Counted from the stretch's first letter, positions 25,447 to 39,738 are shown. The stretch is DNA of 64,000 bases from an uncultured Bacteroidia bacterium (GCA_902799345.1 CADBZW010000019.1:25132-89131); one strand, 5' to 3'. Made by a program: numbers and translations. Notes: generated by a model not told the origin, from the sequence alone.

Positions 25447-28389
25447 ATGAAAAAGAGATTTTTACCTTTCAGTTTACTTCTGGTAATCATGATCTTGGGA
25501 CAGTCGGTTATCGCTGACCAAGGTGGACACTATGTGCCGCGCACGCAACCCACAATGAACGCGGAGAGCTACATGGGCAGCCTTCGTGCCAACCAAAACA
25601 CGGGCTTGATTGACCCGGCCGACATGTTCAAGGCCATGCAAGCCCCTGCGACGAAAGATGCCGCCAACGATCCTTTGTATTGGATTAGCATGGGCCCCGA
25701 CAACATGGGCGGTCAGACGACGGCTATCGTTTATGACAACCAATCCAATGTCGTCTACATCGGCTCCAAAGGCGGTGGTGTCTATAAGACTTACAACTTT
25801 GGTGTCACCTGGCACCAAGTGGGAAACCTTGACCTTATGGTTAGCACCATGGTGCAAGACGAAAACGGTATCATCTATGTGGGTACCGGTGACGGTGGTG
25901 TCAACATTGACCACAACGGTCTCACGGATTTGAACTACAGCAACAGCTTTATCGGCACGGGTATCTACACCGTTGATGTCCGCAACAACGACTTGATGAC
26001 GCAGGTCGTCGCCCCCACCGCTGACGAATGGCTGTATATCAACGAGCTTGCCGTCGCTGGCAATAAGCTGTTGGCTGCCACTCCCGAAGGCCTGAAATAT
26101 TCTACCGATAAAGGCCAAACCTGGCAGGTGGCCCTCGAAGGCAATGCCGAAGAGGTGAAGGTCGGTAGTGGCAATGTCATCGTCGCTTCCGTCGATGGCA
26201 TGGTTTACATCGGCACCGATGTCAACAATCTCGAATGCCATTCACATTCCGGTACGAACGAAATGCAAGGCGACACGCTGCTTCCCAAAGCTGCCGGCCT
26301 GGTTGATATCGCTATTGCCCCTAAGGACGATAACGTCATCTATGCTTCGTGCATCGATGCTAACGGTGACCATACTGGTGTGTTTGTCTCCAGAGACAAA
26401 GGCGCTACTTGGGCTAAGGCTTTGCCCAAAGTCACTAGTAATTTGGGTCATACCATCTATGACGGCCAAGGCCGTTACAACCACGGCATCGTTGTCGATC
26501 CGACCGACGACGGCATCCTTTATGTCACGGGTTACAAACTGTGGCGCTTGACGCGCCCCGCTAGCGGCGACGGTTACTATCAGTGCCTCAACCTTACTTC
26601 AAACACCACGATTTCTTCTACCGCTTACCTCCATGTCGGTCTTCATGTGATGGCCTTCAACCCCAAAAACAGCAATGAGTACTACATCGGCACCGATGGT
26701 GGCGTCTACAAAGGCGATAGGAACTTCGAGTTCTTTAACTGCAACAGACAATATGTCACCAGCCGTATGTTCAATGTGGCCTTCTCTGGCAAGGACACGC
26801 GCGTCATGGCTGCCGGCCTTGACCACGGCTTGGTGATGATTGAAGGTGAAGAAAACACGAACACCCCTGGCACTGGTGCATGGATCAATCCTTCGGGCGA
26901 CGATATGGGCTTGTGGTCCGAAAGCTCATCAGCTGGTCCTTGCGCCTTCTCGATGATCAACCCCAACACGATTTTCGTCACCTCGAAGGAGGGCGGCTTT
27001 AATCGTTCTGAGACTGCTGGTCAGGACTGGGTGTCCACCAACTTCATCTCCTCCATCAGCTTTAGCACGACCAATTTCCGTTTGCCTATCGTGTTGTTCG
27101 AAAGCTATGATGCCGACTGGAATCCTGGCACTGTTTGGTATTACAACACCAGCGGTCATACCCAACATGCTGACGATGTTGTGGAGTGCATGAGCAACAG
27201 CAACTACCCGTTCAACTACACCTTGGAAGCGAATTTGCCCAATGGCGACTCAATCGAAGTGCATGACCCCATCGGAGCCAAGCTGTTCTTCACCGTCAAG
27301 GATAACCTCTACATGACGTTGACTCCCTTGAACTTCGCTGTTGAAACGCAATGGATTAAGCTTGCTGGTAAGGTTAGCAATACGGTGATTAACCATCAAC
27401 CCGAAGCCGCTGAGTACAACTATACTGGTGGCGAGCCTGTTTGCATGAGCATCTCCGCTGATGGCGACATCCTGTATGTGGGTTACAGAAACGGTAAATT
27501 GTATCGTCTGACCAATTTGAACACGGTCGTCGACGCTGCCACGGGTACCTATTACAACTCTGGCGACACCATCCTCAACCCCGATTGCCAAGTGGTTACC
27601 AAGTCACTCGCCTTCGAAGTGAATGGCACGGCTATCACTCAAGCCATCACCTCGGTCTCTATCGACCCGCGTAATCCCAATAAGGTCATTGTTACCTGCG
27701 GTAACTATGGCAACGACAGCTATGTGTTCTATTCGAACAACGCCATGTCCGATAACCCGACCTTCGTTTCAGTGCAAGGCAACCTGCCTAAGATGCCCGT
27801 CTATTCTTCAGTGATTGAGATGGCCACGGGCGATGTCATCCTCGGCACGGAACGCGGTATCTACAGAACCAAGAATATCGGTGCCTCCAATGTGGAATGG
27901 ATTGCCAACAACCACATGATGGGTGAAGTGCCGGTGATGGATCTGAAGCAACAGCTGATGAGCCAAGAGGACAAGGAAGTCTCCCACGTGACCGAAGACG
28001 GCATCTTCATCACCGAATATCCTGGCGTTCACAACACGGGTGTCATCTATGCCGCCACCTATGGCAAGGGCGTGTTCCGCTGCGAGAACTACAAGGTCAG
28101 TGGCACCAGCGTTACTGAAGCCCCCGCCGCTGTTGAGACTACCGTGTCGCTCTATCCTAACCCGGTTCAGGGTATGGCTACCGTCAGCTTCAACGCTACT
28201 GAGAACACGGACGTCAATTATCAAGTGTTCGACTTGACGGGCCGTATGGTGATGAGCCAAAACATCGGCCGTGTTGCCGAAGGCACACAAGAGTTCAGCA
28301 TCAACACCGAAAACCTCAGCACTGGCTCCTACATCCTGCGCCTCAACCAGGGTGCCAATAGCAGCTGCACGAAGTTCATGGTGTATTGA
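25447..28389 (+). CDS. T9SS-secreted BNR/sortilin-like beta-propeller protein
   Basis: 980 residues. A signal peptide (1-23, ending VIADQ) is followed by a long region of BNR/sortilin-type blades (TYNFGVTWHQVGN, TDKGQTWQVALEG, RDKGATWAKALPK, ETAGQDWVSTNF), each preceded by short beta patterns such as VYIGSKGGGVYKT. The last 75 residues form a T9SS type A domain (LYPNPVQGMATVSFNATENTD ... GSYILRLNQGANSSCTKFMV). It is expected on the outer surface or in the medium. It has its own promoter and terminator, and its codons are even and C-ending like a highly expressed gene. The ligand is unknown. Confidence 0.82.
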   Translation: MKKRFLPFSLLLVIMILGQSVIADQGGHYVPRTQPTMNAESYMGSLRANQNTGLIDPADMFKAMQAPATKDAANDPLYWISMGPDNMGGQTTAIVYDNQSNVVYIGSKGGGVYKTYNFGVTWHQVGNLDLMVSTMVQDENGIIYVGTGDGGVNIDHNGLTDLNYSNSFIGTGIYTVDVRNNDLMTQVVAPTADEWLYINELAVAGNKLLAATPEGLKYSTDKGQTWQVALEGNAEEVKVGSGNVIVASVDGMVYIGTDVNNLECHSHSGTNEMQGDTLLPKAAGLVDIAIAPKDDNVIYASCIDANGDHTGVFVSRDKGATWAKALPKVTSNLGHTIYDGQGRYNHGIVVDPTDDGILYVTGYKLWRLTRPASGDGYYQCLNLTSNTTISSTAYLHVGLHVMAFNPKNSNEYYIGTDGGVYKGDRNFEFFNCNRQYVTSRMFNVAFSGKDTRVMAAGLDHGLVMIEGEENTNTPGTGAWINPSGDDMGLWSESSSAGPCAFSMINPNTIFVTSKEGGFNRSETAGQDWVSTNFISSISFSTTNFRLPIVLFESYDADWNPGTVWYYNTSGHTQHADDVVECMSNSNYPFNYTLEANLPNGDSIEVHDPIGAKLFFTVKDNLYMTLTPLNFAVETQWIKLAGKVSNTVINHQPEAAEYNYTGGEPVCMSISADGDILYVGYRNGKLYRLTNLNTVVDAATGTYYNSGDTILNPDCQVVTKSLAFEVNGTAITQAITSVSIDPRNPNKVIVTCGNYGNDSYVFYSNNAMSDNPTFVSVQGNLPKMPVYSSVIEMATGDVILGTERGIYRTKNIGASNVEWIANNHMMGEVPVMDLKQQLMSQEDKEVSHVTEDGIFITEYPGVHNTGVIYAATYGKGVFRCENYKVSGTSVTEAPAAVETTVSLYPNPVQGMATVSFNATENTDVNYQVFDLTGRMVMSQNIGRVAEGTQEFSINTENLSTGSYILRLNQGANSSCTKFMVY

Positions 28390-28414
28390 TTTTGATTCAC
28401 TAAGTTAAAGATTA

Positions 28415-28446
28415 GAGGACGACCTTTTGGGCCGTCCTCTTTTTTG
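28415..28446 (+). terminator. Strong terminator immediately upstream of the carboxylase gene
   Basis: GAGGACG-GCC type stem with a TTTT loop (GAGGACGACC / GGGCCGTCCTC) and a T6 tail. It ends 5 bases before the next ATG. Confidence 0.9.
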
Positions 28447-28450
28447 AAAC

Positions 28451-30442
28451 ATGAACAGCAAGAGAATACATAAAGTCCTCATTGCCAACCGTGGCGAGAT
28501 AGCGGTGCGTATCATAAAGACCTTACGCAAACTGCATATCGCCTCCGTGGCCGTCTTTGCCGACAACGACGCCAACGCCCTGCACCGTCGTATGGCCGAC
28601 GAGGCCTGCCCCTTGGGCAACGGCACCTTGAAAGACACCTACCTTAACGTCCGTAAGATCATCGACGCGGCCCTGGATGCTGGTGCCGACGCCATCCATC
28701 CTGGCTATGGCTTCCTCTCCGAGAGCCCCGAGCTGGTGGAGGCATGCGAGGCCAACAACCTCATCTTCATTGGCCCCGACGCCCAGTCGATGCGCCTGAT
28801 GGGCAACAAGATTGAAGCGAGGAAGGTAGCCATCAAAAACGGCATCCCCGTCACCTTCGGCGCCATGGGCTGCCACGAAGACATCATGGCACAAGCCGAC
28901 AAACTGCCTTATCCCGTCCTGATCAAGGCGGCGGCAGGCGGTGGCGGCAAAGGCATGCACATCGTATGGAAAAAAGAGGACTTGAAAGACGAACTGGAAC
29001 GCGCCTCACGCGAAGCGGAGAAATACTTTGGCGACGGCACGGTGTTCGTGGAGCAATACATCGAGAACCCGCGCCATATCGAAGTGCAGGTGCTCGCCGA
29101 CCACTTCGGCAACGTCATCCATCTACATGAGCGTGAATGCACCATACAACGCCGCTACCAGAAAATCATCGAGGAGTCGCCCTCGCCGACGCTGACAGAA
29201 GACAGACGCCAACAACTGTGCGAAACCGCCGTCAAGCTGTGCAAGGCCATAGGCTACCGCAACGCAGGCACGGTGGAGTTTCTCGTCGACAAGGACTTGA
29301 ACTTCTATTTCCTTGAAATGAACACCCGCATCCAGGTGGAGCATCCCGTCACAGAGATGCGCACGGGCATCGACATCGTGGAGGAGCAAATCCGTATCGC
29401 GAGAGGGAAGGAGATGGGGTGGACACAAGACGCCATCCAGCCTCAAGGCCACGCCATAGAGTTGCGTATCTACGCCGAAGACCCCGCCAATGGCTTCCTG
29501 CCCACGCCAGGTAAGGTGACCGCCTACCACGAGCCACAGGTGCGTGGCACCCGTGTCGACAGCAGCATCGACGGCGCATGCCAGATCTCGGAGGCCTACG
29601 ACCCGATGATCGCCAAGCTGACTTGCCACGGCAAAGACCGTCAAACGGTTCTCGAAACCGCACGACAGGCATTGCGAGAGTTCATCATCCAAGGCCTGAC
29701 CACCAACAAGGCGTATCTTTGGGAGGTCGTCAAGGACGAAGACTTCGTCGCCAATAAGATCGACACTTCGTTCTGCGCCACCCATCAAGAGACGCTGTTG
29801 AAGGCCATGGAGATGAGCCGCAACAACCAGAATGTGAACGACATCGTGTCCGCTTTCCTGATGTATGACTTCTGTAAGAAACAAGTGGAACAGCATCCCG
29901 AGAACGTCTGGGAGGAGATCGGCTATTGGCGTTATCAGATGCAGTTGACCGTCGACGTGGAAGGCAAGAAGGTGCCGGTGAGCATCAAGGCGGCCGAGGC
30001 CGGAAAGATCATCGGCGTGATAGGGGAGACACCTTTCGTGGTGGAGTTCATCCAATACGATAACAAACAACTGAAAATCATGCTCAACGGCCGCACAGAG
30101 ACGGTGTATTGTTCCGTCAACGACGAGCAAAAGACCATCGTCAACTTCCACGGCCTCAACTTCACCTGCTGCCGCACCGACCAGCTGAACGAGACATGGG
30201 ACTACGCCAGCAAGGAGATGGTGAACGACAAGACCAGACTGGTGTCGCCCATGCCAGGCAAGGTGGTGAAAATCAACGTCAAGGAAGGCGATGAGGTGAA
30301 AGAAGGAACGATAATGATGGTGGTGGAGGCCATGAAGATGGAGAACAACATCGTGGCTTCGGGCACCGCTAAGGTGAAGAAGATTCTTGTCACCGAAGGT
30401 CAGATGGTAGACAATAAAATGCAGCTATTGGAGTTGGAATAA
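28451..30442 (+). CDS. Acyl-CoA carboxylase biotin carboxylase / biotin carrier subunit (methylcrotonyl- or propionyl-CoA type)
   Basis: 663 residues. The biotin carboxylase half shows KVLIANRGEIAVRI (start), the ATP-binding GGGGKGMH loop, FLEMNTRIQVEHPVTE and RIYAEDP. A linker leads to a biotinyl domain at the end with VVEAMKMEN; the biotinylated lysine is about residue 629. The length and two-part structure match MccA/PccA-type alpha subunits, which carboxylate biotin and pass CO2 to a carboxyltransferase. The partner is probably the beta subunit at 35804, whose sequence looks like MccB. No promoter box was found in the 61 bases upstream, which are mostly a terminator. Confidence 0.85.
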   Translation: MNSKRIHKVLIANRGEIAVRIIKTLRKLHIASVAVFADNDANALHRRMADEACPLGNGTLKDTYLNVRKIIDAALDAGADAIHPGYGFLSESPELVEACEANNLIFIGPDAQSMRLMGNKIEARKVAIKNGIPVTFGAMGCHEDIMAQADKLPYPVLIKAAAGGGGKGMHIVWKKEDLKDELERASREAEKYFGDGTVFVEQYIENPRHIEVQVLADHFGNVIHLHERECTIQRRYQKIIEESPSPTLTEDRRQQLCETAVKLCKAIGYRNAGTVEFLVDKDLNFYFLEMNTRIQVEHPVTEMRTGIDIVEEQIRIARGKEMGWTQDAIQPQGHAIELRIYAEDPANGFLPTPGKVTAYHEPQVRGTRVDSSIDGACQISEAYDPMIAKLTCHGKDRQTVLETARQALREFIIQGLTTNKAYLWEVVKDEDFVANKIDTSFCATHQETLLKAMEMSRNNQNVNDIVSAFLMYDFCKKQVEQHPENVWEEIGYWRYQMQLTVDVEGKKVPVSIKAAEAGKIIGVIGETPFVVEFIQYDNKQLKIMLNGRTETVYCSVNDEQKTIVNFHGLNFTCCRTDQLNETWDYASKEMVNDKTRLVSPMPGKVVKINVKEGDEVKEGTIMMVVEAMKMENNIVASGTAKVKKILVTEGQMVDNKMQLLELE

Positions 30443-30540
30443 TAAATAAAGCCATCAGCTTTCAGCGGTCAGCTATCAGCCTTGGTGCCACCAAGCTGAA
30501 AGCTGAAGGCTGATAGCTGAAAGCAAACAAATACAAAATT
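30443..30540. repeat. CAGCTTTCAGC inverted repeat
   Basis: GCTTTCAGCGGTCAGCTATCAGCC faces GGCTGATAGCTGAAAGC across a short loop that includes CTTGGTGCCACCAAG (30453-30524). Part of the same element occurs at 45081-45128. Confidence 0.75.
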
Positions 30541-31683
30541 ATGAATTTCGACCTCACCAAAGAACAGGAAGCCCTCCGCCAGCGTGTGCGCGACTTCGCC
30601 GAACAGGAAGTGAAACCTGTAGCCCGCGAAAATGACGAAGACCAGCATTTCGATGTCGGCCTGACCCTCAAGATGGCTGAACTCGGCCTGCTGGGCATGA
30701 CCGTCCCGAAAGAATATGGCGGTCAAGGACTCGACAACCTGAGCTATATCATCGCCGTGGAAGAGCTGGCCCGTGTGGACGGCAGCACCGCCGCCACCAT
30801 CGCCGCCGACAACTCACTCGGTATCGGCCCCATCAAAGACTATGGCACCGAGGAGCAGAAACGCAAATACCTGCCCCAGCTTTGCAAGGACCGTCTTTGG
30901 GGCTTCGGCCTGACGGAAGAAGACGCCGGCAGCGACTCGCGTGGCACCAAGACGACCGCCCAATACGACGGCACCTTCTGGCACCTCAACGGCTCGAAGA
31001 TCTTCATCACCAACAGCGCGACGCCCATCAGCCTCGGCACCACCGTGCAGGCCGTGTCGGGCATAAAGGACGGCAAGCCGGAGTTCACCGCCTTGTTGGT
31101 GGAGAACAAGAAAGAAGGCTTCACGCAGACGCCCATGCACGACAAGATGATGTGGCGTGCCTCCAACACGGGCAAGCTCATCTTCAACGACGTGCGCCTC
31201 TCCGACGACTGCATCCTCGGCAAGCCAGGCGAAGGCTCACATATCATGCTTGCCACCTTGGACTCAGGCCGTCTTTCCATCGCCGCCATGGGTCTGGGAT
31301 GTGCACAAGGCGCCTATGAGATGGCGTTGGCCTACTCCAAGAAACGCGAGCAGTTCGGCAAGCCGGTGTGCAAGTTCCAGGCGGTGAGTTTCAAGCTGGC
31401 CGACATGGCCATGAAGATCGACGCCGCTCGTGGCTTGCTCTATCGTGCCTGCTGGCTCAAGGACCAACATCGTCCCTTCGGCAAGGAAGCCGCCATGGCC
31501 AAGCTGTATTGCTCAGAGGTGGCTGCCGAGGTCTGCGACAAAGCCGTCCAGGTAATGGGCGGTCACGGCCTGCTGAAGGAGTTCGACATGGAACGCTTCT
31601 ACCGCGACCAACGCATCCTGCAAATCGGAGAAGGCACCTCCGAGATTCTTCGTCTCGTGATCTCACGTGCCATCGGCTGCTGA
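30541..31683 (+). CDS. Acyl-CoA dehydrogenase
   Basis: 380 residues, the usual length. It uses FAD to make a 2,3-double bond in an acyl-CoA. Visible motifs are the FAD-site stretch WGFGLTEEDAGSDSRGTKTTA, KIFITNSATPISLGTTVQAV, the C-terminal RDQRILQIGEGTSEILRLVI and KREQFGKPVCKFQAV. The Glu in IGEGTSEI sits at the position of the catalytic base of medium- and short-chain enzymes; isovaleryl-CoA dehydrogenases have a small residue there. So a straight- or short branched-chain substrate is more likely than isovaleryl-CoA. It lies 98 bases after the carboxylase alpha gene and the two may share a pathway. Confidence 0.88.
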   Translation: MNFDLTKEQEALRQRVRDFAEQEVKPVARENDEDQHFDVGLTLKMAELGLLGMTVPKEYGGQGLDNLSYIIAVEELARVDGSTAATIAADNSLGIGPIKDYGTEEQKRKYLPQLCKDRLWGFGLTEEDAGSDSRGTKTTAQYDGTFWHLNGSKIFITNSATPISLGTTVQAVSGIKDGKPEFTALLVENKKEGFTQTPMHDKMMWRASNTGKLIFNDVRLSDDCILGKPGEGSHIMLATLDSGRLSIAAMGLGCAQGAYEMALAYSKKREQFGKPVCKFQAVSFKLADMAMKIDAARGLLYRACWLKDQHRPFGKEAAMAKLYCSEVAAEVCDKAVQVMGGHGLLKEFDMERFYRDQRILQIGEGTSEILRLVISRAIGC

Positions 31684-31700
31684 TCAATCGTCATCGTGTT

Positions 31701-32717
31701 ATGGAAAAACAGATTCTTTTAGGCAAGACGCCTGCCGAGTTGCAGGAGGTCGTCGAACAGTTGGGACTGCCCAAGTTCACGGGTAAGCAACTCGTTGACT
31801 GGCTTTATCAGAAGCGTTGTGCGTCGTTCGACGACATGACCAACCTCAGCAAGGCCTCAAGGGCATTGCTGGCCGAACACTATGAGACCGGTTTGCAGGC
31901 TCCTGTCAAGGAGCAGGTGTCGACCGACGGCACGAAGAAATATCTCTTCCCTGCAGGTGAGCATTTCGTCGAGGCGGCCTACATCCCCGATAGGGAGCGT
32001 GCCACGCTCTGCGTCTCCACGCAGGTGGGCTGCCAGATGGACTGCCTCTTCTGCGCCACGGGCAAACAAGGCTTCCAGAAGAACCTCTCCGTGGCCGAAA
32101 TCATGAACCAGATCCTCAGCCTGCCCGAGTTCGACGAGCTGACGAACATCGTCTTCATGGGCATGGGTGAGCCTTTGGCCAACTATGACAACCTGATGCG
32201 CTCGCTCGACATCCTCACGCAGGAATGGGCACTCGGGTGGAGCCCGACCCGCATCACCGTCTCCACCAGCGGCCTCATCCCCAACCTCAAACGTTTCCTC
32301 GAAGAGTCGAAGTGTAACCTCGCCATCAGCATGCACAGCCCCTTCCACGACGAGCGCCTCAAGCTGATGCCCGTCGAGAAGAGCTATCCCATCAAGGAAG
32401 TGATTCACGCCGTGAAACAGCATGACTGGCACGGGCAACGCCGCCTCTCCTTCGAGTACATCATCTTTAAGGACTTGAACGCCACTAAGGACCATGTCAA
32501 GGAAATCGCTAGACTGTTGGGCAGTACAAGGTGTCGTTTTAATTTAATAAGGTATCACGCCGTGCCCGGCATCCCGCTGAAGAGCCCTGATGCCGCCACG
32601 ATGACGTGGTTCCGCGACGCCTTGAACGAGAAAGGCATCGTCGCCACCATACGAGCGTCACGAGGGCAAGACATCGACGCTGCCTGTGGGCTGCTGTCGA
32701 CGAAAAATCTGTTGTAA
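31701..32717 (+). CDS. rlmN: 23S rRNA/tRNA adenine-C2 methyltransferase RlmN
   Basis: 338 residues with the start at MEKQILLGKTPAEL. A radical SAM enzyme that methylates C2 of A2503 in 23S rRNA and A37 of some tRNAs. The CxxxCxxC cluster motif is present as CQMDCLFCATGKQG, with VFMGMGEPLANYDN and ITVSTSGLIPNL typical of the family. The conserved C-terminal Cys is in DIDAACG, so the enzyme appears complete. It starts 18 bases after the acyl-CoA dehydrogenase. Confidence 0.92.
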   Translation: MEKQILLGKTPAELQEVVEQLGLPKFTGKQLVDWLYQKRCASFDDMTNLSKASRALLAEHYETGLQAPVKEQVSTDGTKKYLFPAGEHFVEAAYIPDRERATLCVSTQVGCQMDCLFCATGKQGFQKNLSVAEIMNQILSLPEFDELTNIVFMGMGEPLANYDNLMRSLDILTQEWALGWSPTRITVSTSGLIPNLKRFLEESKCNLAISMHSPFHDERLKLMPVEKSYPIKEVIHAVKQHDWHGQRRLSFEYIIFKDLNATKDHVKEIARLLGSTRCRFNLIRYHAVPGIPLKSPDAATMTWFRDALNEKGIVATIRASRGQDIDAACGLLSTKNLL

Positions 32718-32725
32718 TAAAACTG

Positions 32726-32753
32726 GTAGAGACGTAGCGCGCTACGTCTCTAC
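32726..32753. repeat. 28-bp perfect palindrome between convergent genes
   Basis: GTAGAGACG, core TAGCGCGCTA, CGTCTCTAC. It lies between rlmN and the GH97 gene, which converge here, and could serve as a shared terminator hairpin, although no T tract follows it. Confidence 0.9.
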
Positions 32754-32758
32754 ACATA

Positions 32759-35724
<2,966 letters not shown>

Positions 35725-35756
35725 CAAACTCTGTAGGTTTCATCGAAAATCGGGTG

Positions 35757-35764
35757 CAAAGATA
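35757..35764 (-). promoter_or_regulatory. -7 box for the small barrel protein
   Basis: TATCTTTG on the minus strand, 33 bases upstream of the ATG. Confidence 0.65.
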
Positions 35765-35803
35765 GGGAAAATATGTGAACGCTTGATGATTTGTGTAGGG
35801 CTC

Positions 35804-37411
<1,608 letters not shown>

Positions 37412-37435
37412 GTTCGTTGATAGTAAAACAAAGCA

Positions 37436-37443
37436 CAAAAATA
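37436..37443 (-). promoter_or_regulatory. -7 box for the carboxylase beta gene
   Basis: TATTTTTG on the minus strand, 25 bases ahead of the ATG at 37411; back to back with the ftsX promoter. Confidence 0.65.
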
Positions 37444-37475
37444 GGTTTTTTTTCCAATACCCCGCAAGATTTGTT

Positions 37476-37483
37476 TATCTTTG
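37476..37483 (+). promoter_or_regulatory. -7 box for ftsX
   Basis: TATCTTTG followed by CC, 42 bases upstream of the ftsX ATG. It forms a divergent promoter pair with 37436. Confidence 0.65.
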
Positions 37484-37524
37484 CCGTTTCAAATTTATAG
37501 TTTGGCAATTAGTACCAACAAAAA

Positions 37525-38403
37525 ATGTCCGAAAAGAGTTCAAGCAGACGCCGCGTGGCAGGGTCTTATTTTATGTCGCTGATGAGTATCGCATTGGTAC
37601 TCTTCCTGTTAGGCATATTCGCCCTGCTCATGTTGCACGCCCATAAACTCTCCAACTACCTCAAGGAAAACATCGGCTTCGAAATCGTGATGAACAGCAA
37701 CGTCAAGGAAGCCAACATCCTCAAGCTGCAAAGCGAACTCGACGCCATGCCCGCCGTGAAGTCGACGGAATACATCACCAAGGAGGAGGCCATCCGCCGC
37801 CTCAGCGACGACCTCGGCGAGGACTTCCTGCAATGGCTCGGCAACGAGGAGAACCCGCTGCTGCCCTCCATCGACGTGCGCTTCAACGCCGACTGGGCCA
37901 ACAACGACAGCATCGTGGCGTTGCAGACACAGCTGCTGAAAAACTCCGACGTCAAGGAGATCTATTACCAGAAGTCGCTCGTCGGCCTCATCAACCAGAA
38001 CGTGCGTCGCATCGGCTTTGCGCTGATGGTGGCCAGCGTCGTGCTGCTCATCATCGCCATCACGCTGATACGCAACACCATACGTCTTAGCATCTACTCC
38101 AAACGATTCCTCGTGCGCTCCATGCAGCTCGTGGGCGCCACGTCGGCTTACATCCGTCGTCCCTTCATCCGCAGCGGCGTCACGCAGGGCTTCTTCGGCG
38201 CCTTGATTGCCGACGCCATGCTGGCCCTTCTGCTCTATGGCCTCATGCAACGCATCCCCGAACTGACCTTCGTACAAGACTATAAACTCATCATCGGCAT
38301 CTTCGTCGGCATCATCCTGTTGGGTATCCTGCTCGGTGGACTCTCCACACGGCTGGCCTTGCAGAAATACCTCCATGCCGACATCGACCGACTCTACGCA
38401 TAA
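37525..38403 (+). CDS. ftsX: Cell division protein FtsX
   Basis: 292 residues. N-terminal membrane helix (SYFMSLMSIALVLFLLGIFALLML), an extracytoplasmic loop (about 45-160, with MPAVKSTEYITKEEAIRRLSD) and three C-terminal helices (FALMVASVVLLIIAITLI, FFGALIADAMLALLLYGLM, LIIGIFVGIILLGILLGGL). FtsEX couples ATP hydrolysis to activation of cell-wall hydrolases at division. ftsE is not in the window. It heads the conserved Bacteroidota order ftsX-DUF3098-uppP-truB-queA. Confidence 0.9.
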   Translation: MSEKSSSRRRVAGSYFMSLMSIALVLFLLGIFALLMLHAHKLSNYLKENIGFEIVMNSNVKEANILKLQSELDAMPAVKSTEYITKEEAIRRLSDDLGEDFLQWLGNEENPLLPSIDVRFNADWANNDSIVALQTQLLKNSDVKEIYYQKSLVGLINQNVRRIGFALMVASVVLLIIAITLIRNTIRLSIYSKRFLVRSMQLVGATSAYIRRPFIRSGVTQGFFGALIADAMLALLLYGLMQRIPELTFVQDYKLIIGIFVGIILLGILLGGLSTRLALQKYLHADIDRLYA

Positions 38404-38502
38404 GGGTCCCTGAGCCTGAGGTTGCTGAGCAAAGTCGAAGCATCGAAGGGCCCGAATTGAATTTTGAAATTATAAATCTTGAAATTTTGAAATAAAGAAT
38501 AT
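38404..38502. repeat. ftsX-DUF3098 gap with TGAGCC element and TTTTGAAAT repeats
   Basis: GGGTCCCTGAGCCTGAGG ... AAGTCGAAG is a diverged copy of the TTCGACAGGCTCAGG element. It is followed by TTGAAATTATAAATCTTGAAATTTTGAAAT, a simple AT-rich repeat. Confidence 0.6.
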
Positions 38503-38772
38503 ATGGCAAAAGAAACAAACAAGAAAGAAATGGCTCAACCCACCGACGAACAGAAGGCCCTGCCCTTCGGCAAACAGAACTTCATCATCGTGCTCATCGG
38601 CCTCGCCCTCATCGCCTTGGGCTTCATCCTGATGATTGGCGGCGGCTCCGACGACCCCAAGGTGTTCAACGAATCCATGTTCAACTTCCAGCGCATCACC
38701 CTTGCCCCGATTTTGGTCTTGGCAGGATTTGTGGTGGAGATCGTGGCCATCTTTTGGAGAGGGAAAAAATAA
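38503..38772 (+). CDS. DUF3098 small membrane protein
   Basis: 89 residues with two membrane helices (FIIVLIGLALIALGFILMIGG and LAPILVLAGFVVEIVAIFW) joined by SDDPKVFNESMFNFQRI, the mark of DUF3098. Its position between ftsX and uppP is conserved in Bacteroidota, so a role in envelope growth or division is likely but unproven. Confidence 0.88.
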   Translation: MAKETNKKEMAQPTDEQKALPFGKQNFIIVLIGLALIALGFILMIGGGSDDPKVFNESMFNFQRITLAPILVLAGFVVEIVAIFWRGKK

Positions 38773-38924
38773 TCACAAAACTTACAAAACGAGCAAAACA
38801 TAAAGGAACAGATGGGGAAAGCACGCCAACTGGCTGCTTTCCGGCGGCGACCGGTTGGGACGCCGCCCAAACCAAGTAAAGTTTTGGTGGGTTTTGAGCG
38901 TTTTGTGACAAATACAACATAATT
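38773..38924. repeat. TCACAAAAC inverted repeat ahead of uppP
   Basis: TCACAAAAC (38774) and GTTTTGTGA (38901) enclose GGGAAAGC..GCTTTCC and GGCGGCG..CGCCGCC hairpins. This is a dispersed palindromic element; no gene and no promoter box were seen. Confidence 0.65.
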
Positions 38925-39734
38925 ATGAACTGGATAGAAGCATTAATACTCGGTATCATCCAAGGCCTGACGGAATACCTGCCCGTCAGCAGCAGCGGTC
39001 ACCTTGCCATCGGCCAGTACCTCTTTGGCGTCGACCCTGAGAAAGCCCTTGACTTCACCATTATCGTGCACATCGCCACGGTGTTGAGCACCTGCCTGAT
39101 CCTCTGGAAGGAAATCGTGTGGCTCTTCAAGGACCTCTTCAAGTTCAAGTGGAATGACGGCACGAGATACGTCGTCAACATCCTCATCTCCATGATCCCC
39201 GTGATGATTGTGGGCTTCTTCTTCAAGGACAAGGTGGAAGCCGTGTTCGGCTCCGGACTGCTCGTCGTGGGCATCTGCCTGCTGGTCACCGCCTCGTTGC
39301 TGGCCTTCTCTTATTTCGCCAAGCCGCGCCAAAAGGAAAACATCAGCCCCCTGCACGCCTTCGTCATCGGTATCGCGCAGGCTGTGGCCGTGCTGCCCGG
39401 ACTGTCGCGCTCAGGCTCCACCATCGCCACGGGCTTGCTGCTCGGCAACAAGAAGGAAAAGTTGGCCCAGTTCTCCTTCCTGATGGTCATCCCGCCCATC
39501 CTCGGCGAGGCCCTTTTGGATGCCAAAGACCTGTTTTCCCCTGCGGCTGATGCGGTGGCGACGGCCTCGACCCCCACATGGGTGCTGCTCATCGGCTTCT
39601 TCGCCGCCTTCGTCACGGGATGCTTCGCCTGCAAGTGGATGATCAACATCGTGAAGAAAGGCAAGCTGATTTGGTTCGCCGTGTATTGCGCCATCGTCGG
39701 CATTTTGGCTATCGTTCTGCCGTATCTGTTTTAA
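38925..39734 (+). CDS. uppP: Undecaprenyl-diphosphatase UppP (BacA)
   Basis: 269 residues. It removes one phosphate from undecaprenyl diphosphate at the inner membrane to recycle the lipid carrier of peptidoglycan. The conserved [13 protein letters not shown] (residues 17-29) and [14 protein letters not shown] (about 151) motifs are present, with six to eight hydrophobic helices. Bacitracin resistance follows from overexpression in other species. It is third in the ftsX-queA order. Confidence 0.93.
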   Translation: MNWIEALILGIIQGLTEYLPVSSSGHLAIGQYLFGVDPEKALDFTIIVHIATVLSTCLILWKEIVWLFKDLFKFKWNDGTRYVVNILISMIPVMIVGFFFKDKVEAVFGSGLLVVGICLLVTASLLAFSYFAKPRQKENISPLHAFVIGIAQAVAVLPGLSRSGSTIATGLLLGNKKEKLAQFSFLMVIPPILGEALLDAKDLFSPAADAVATASTPTWVLLIGFFAAFVTGCFACKWMINIVKKGKLIWFAVYCAIVGILAIVLPYLF

Positions 39735-39738
39735 TAGA

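Noticed and set aside
35725-35727. TTG start one codon upstream of the small barrel gene
   Set aside because: The ATG at 35724 gives a normal signal peptide; a TTG start adjacent to ATG is unlikely.
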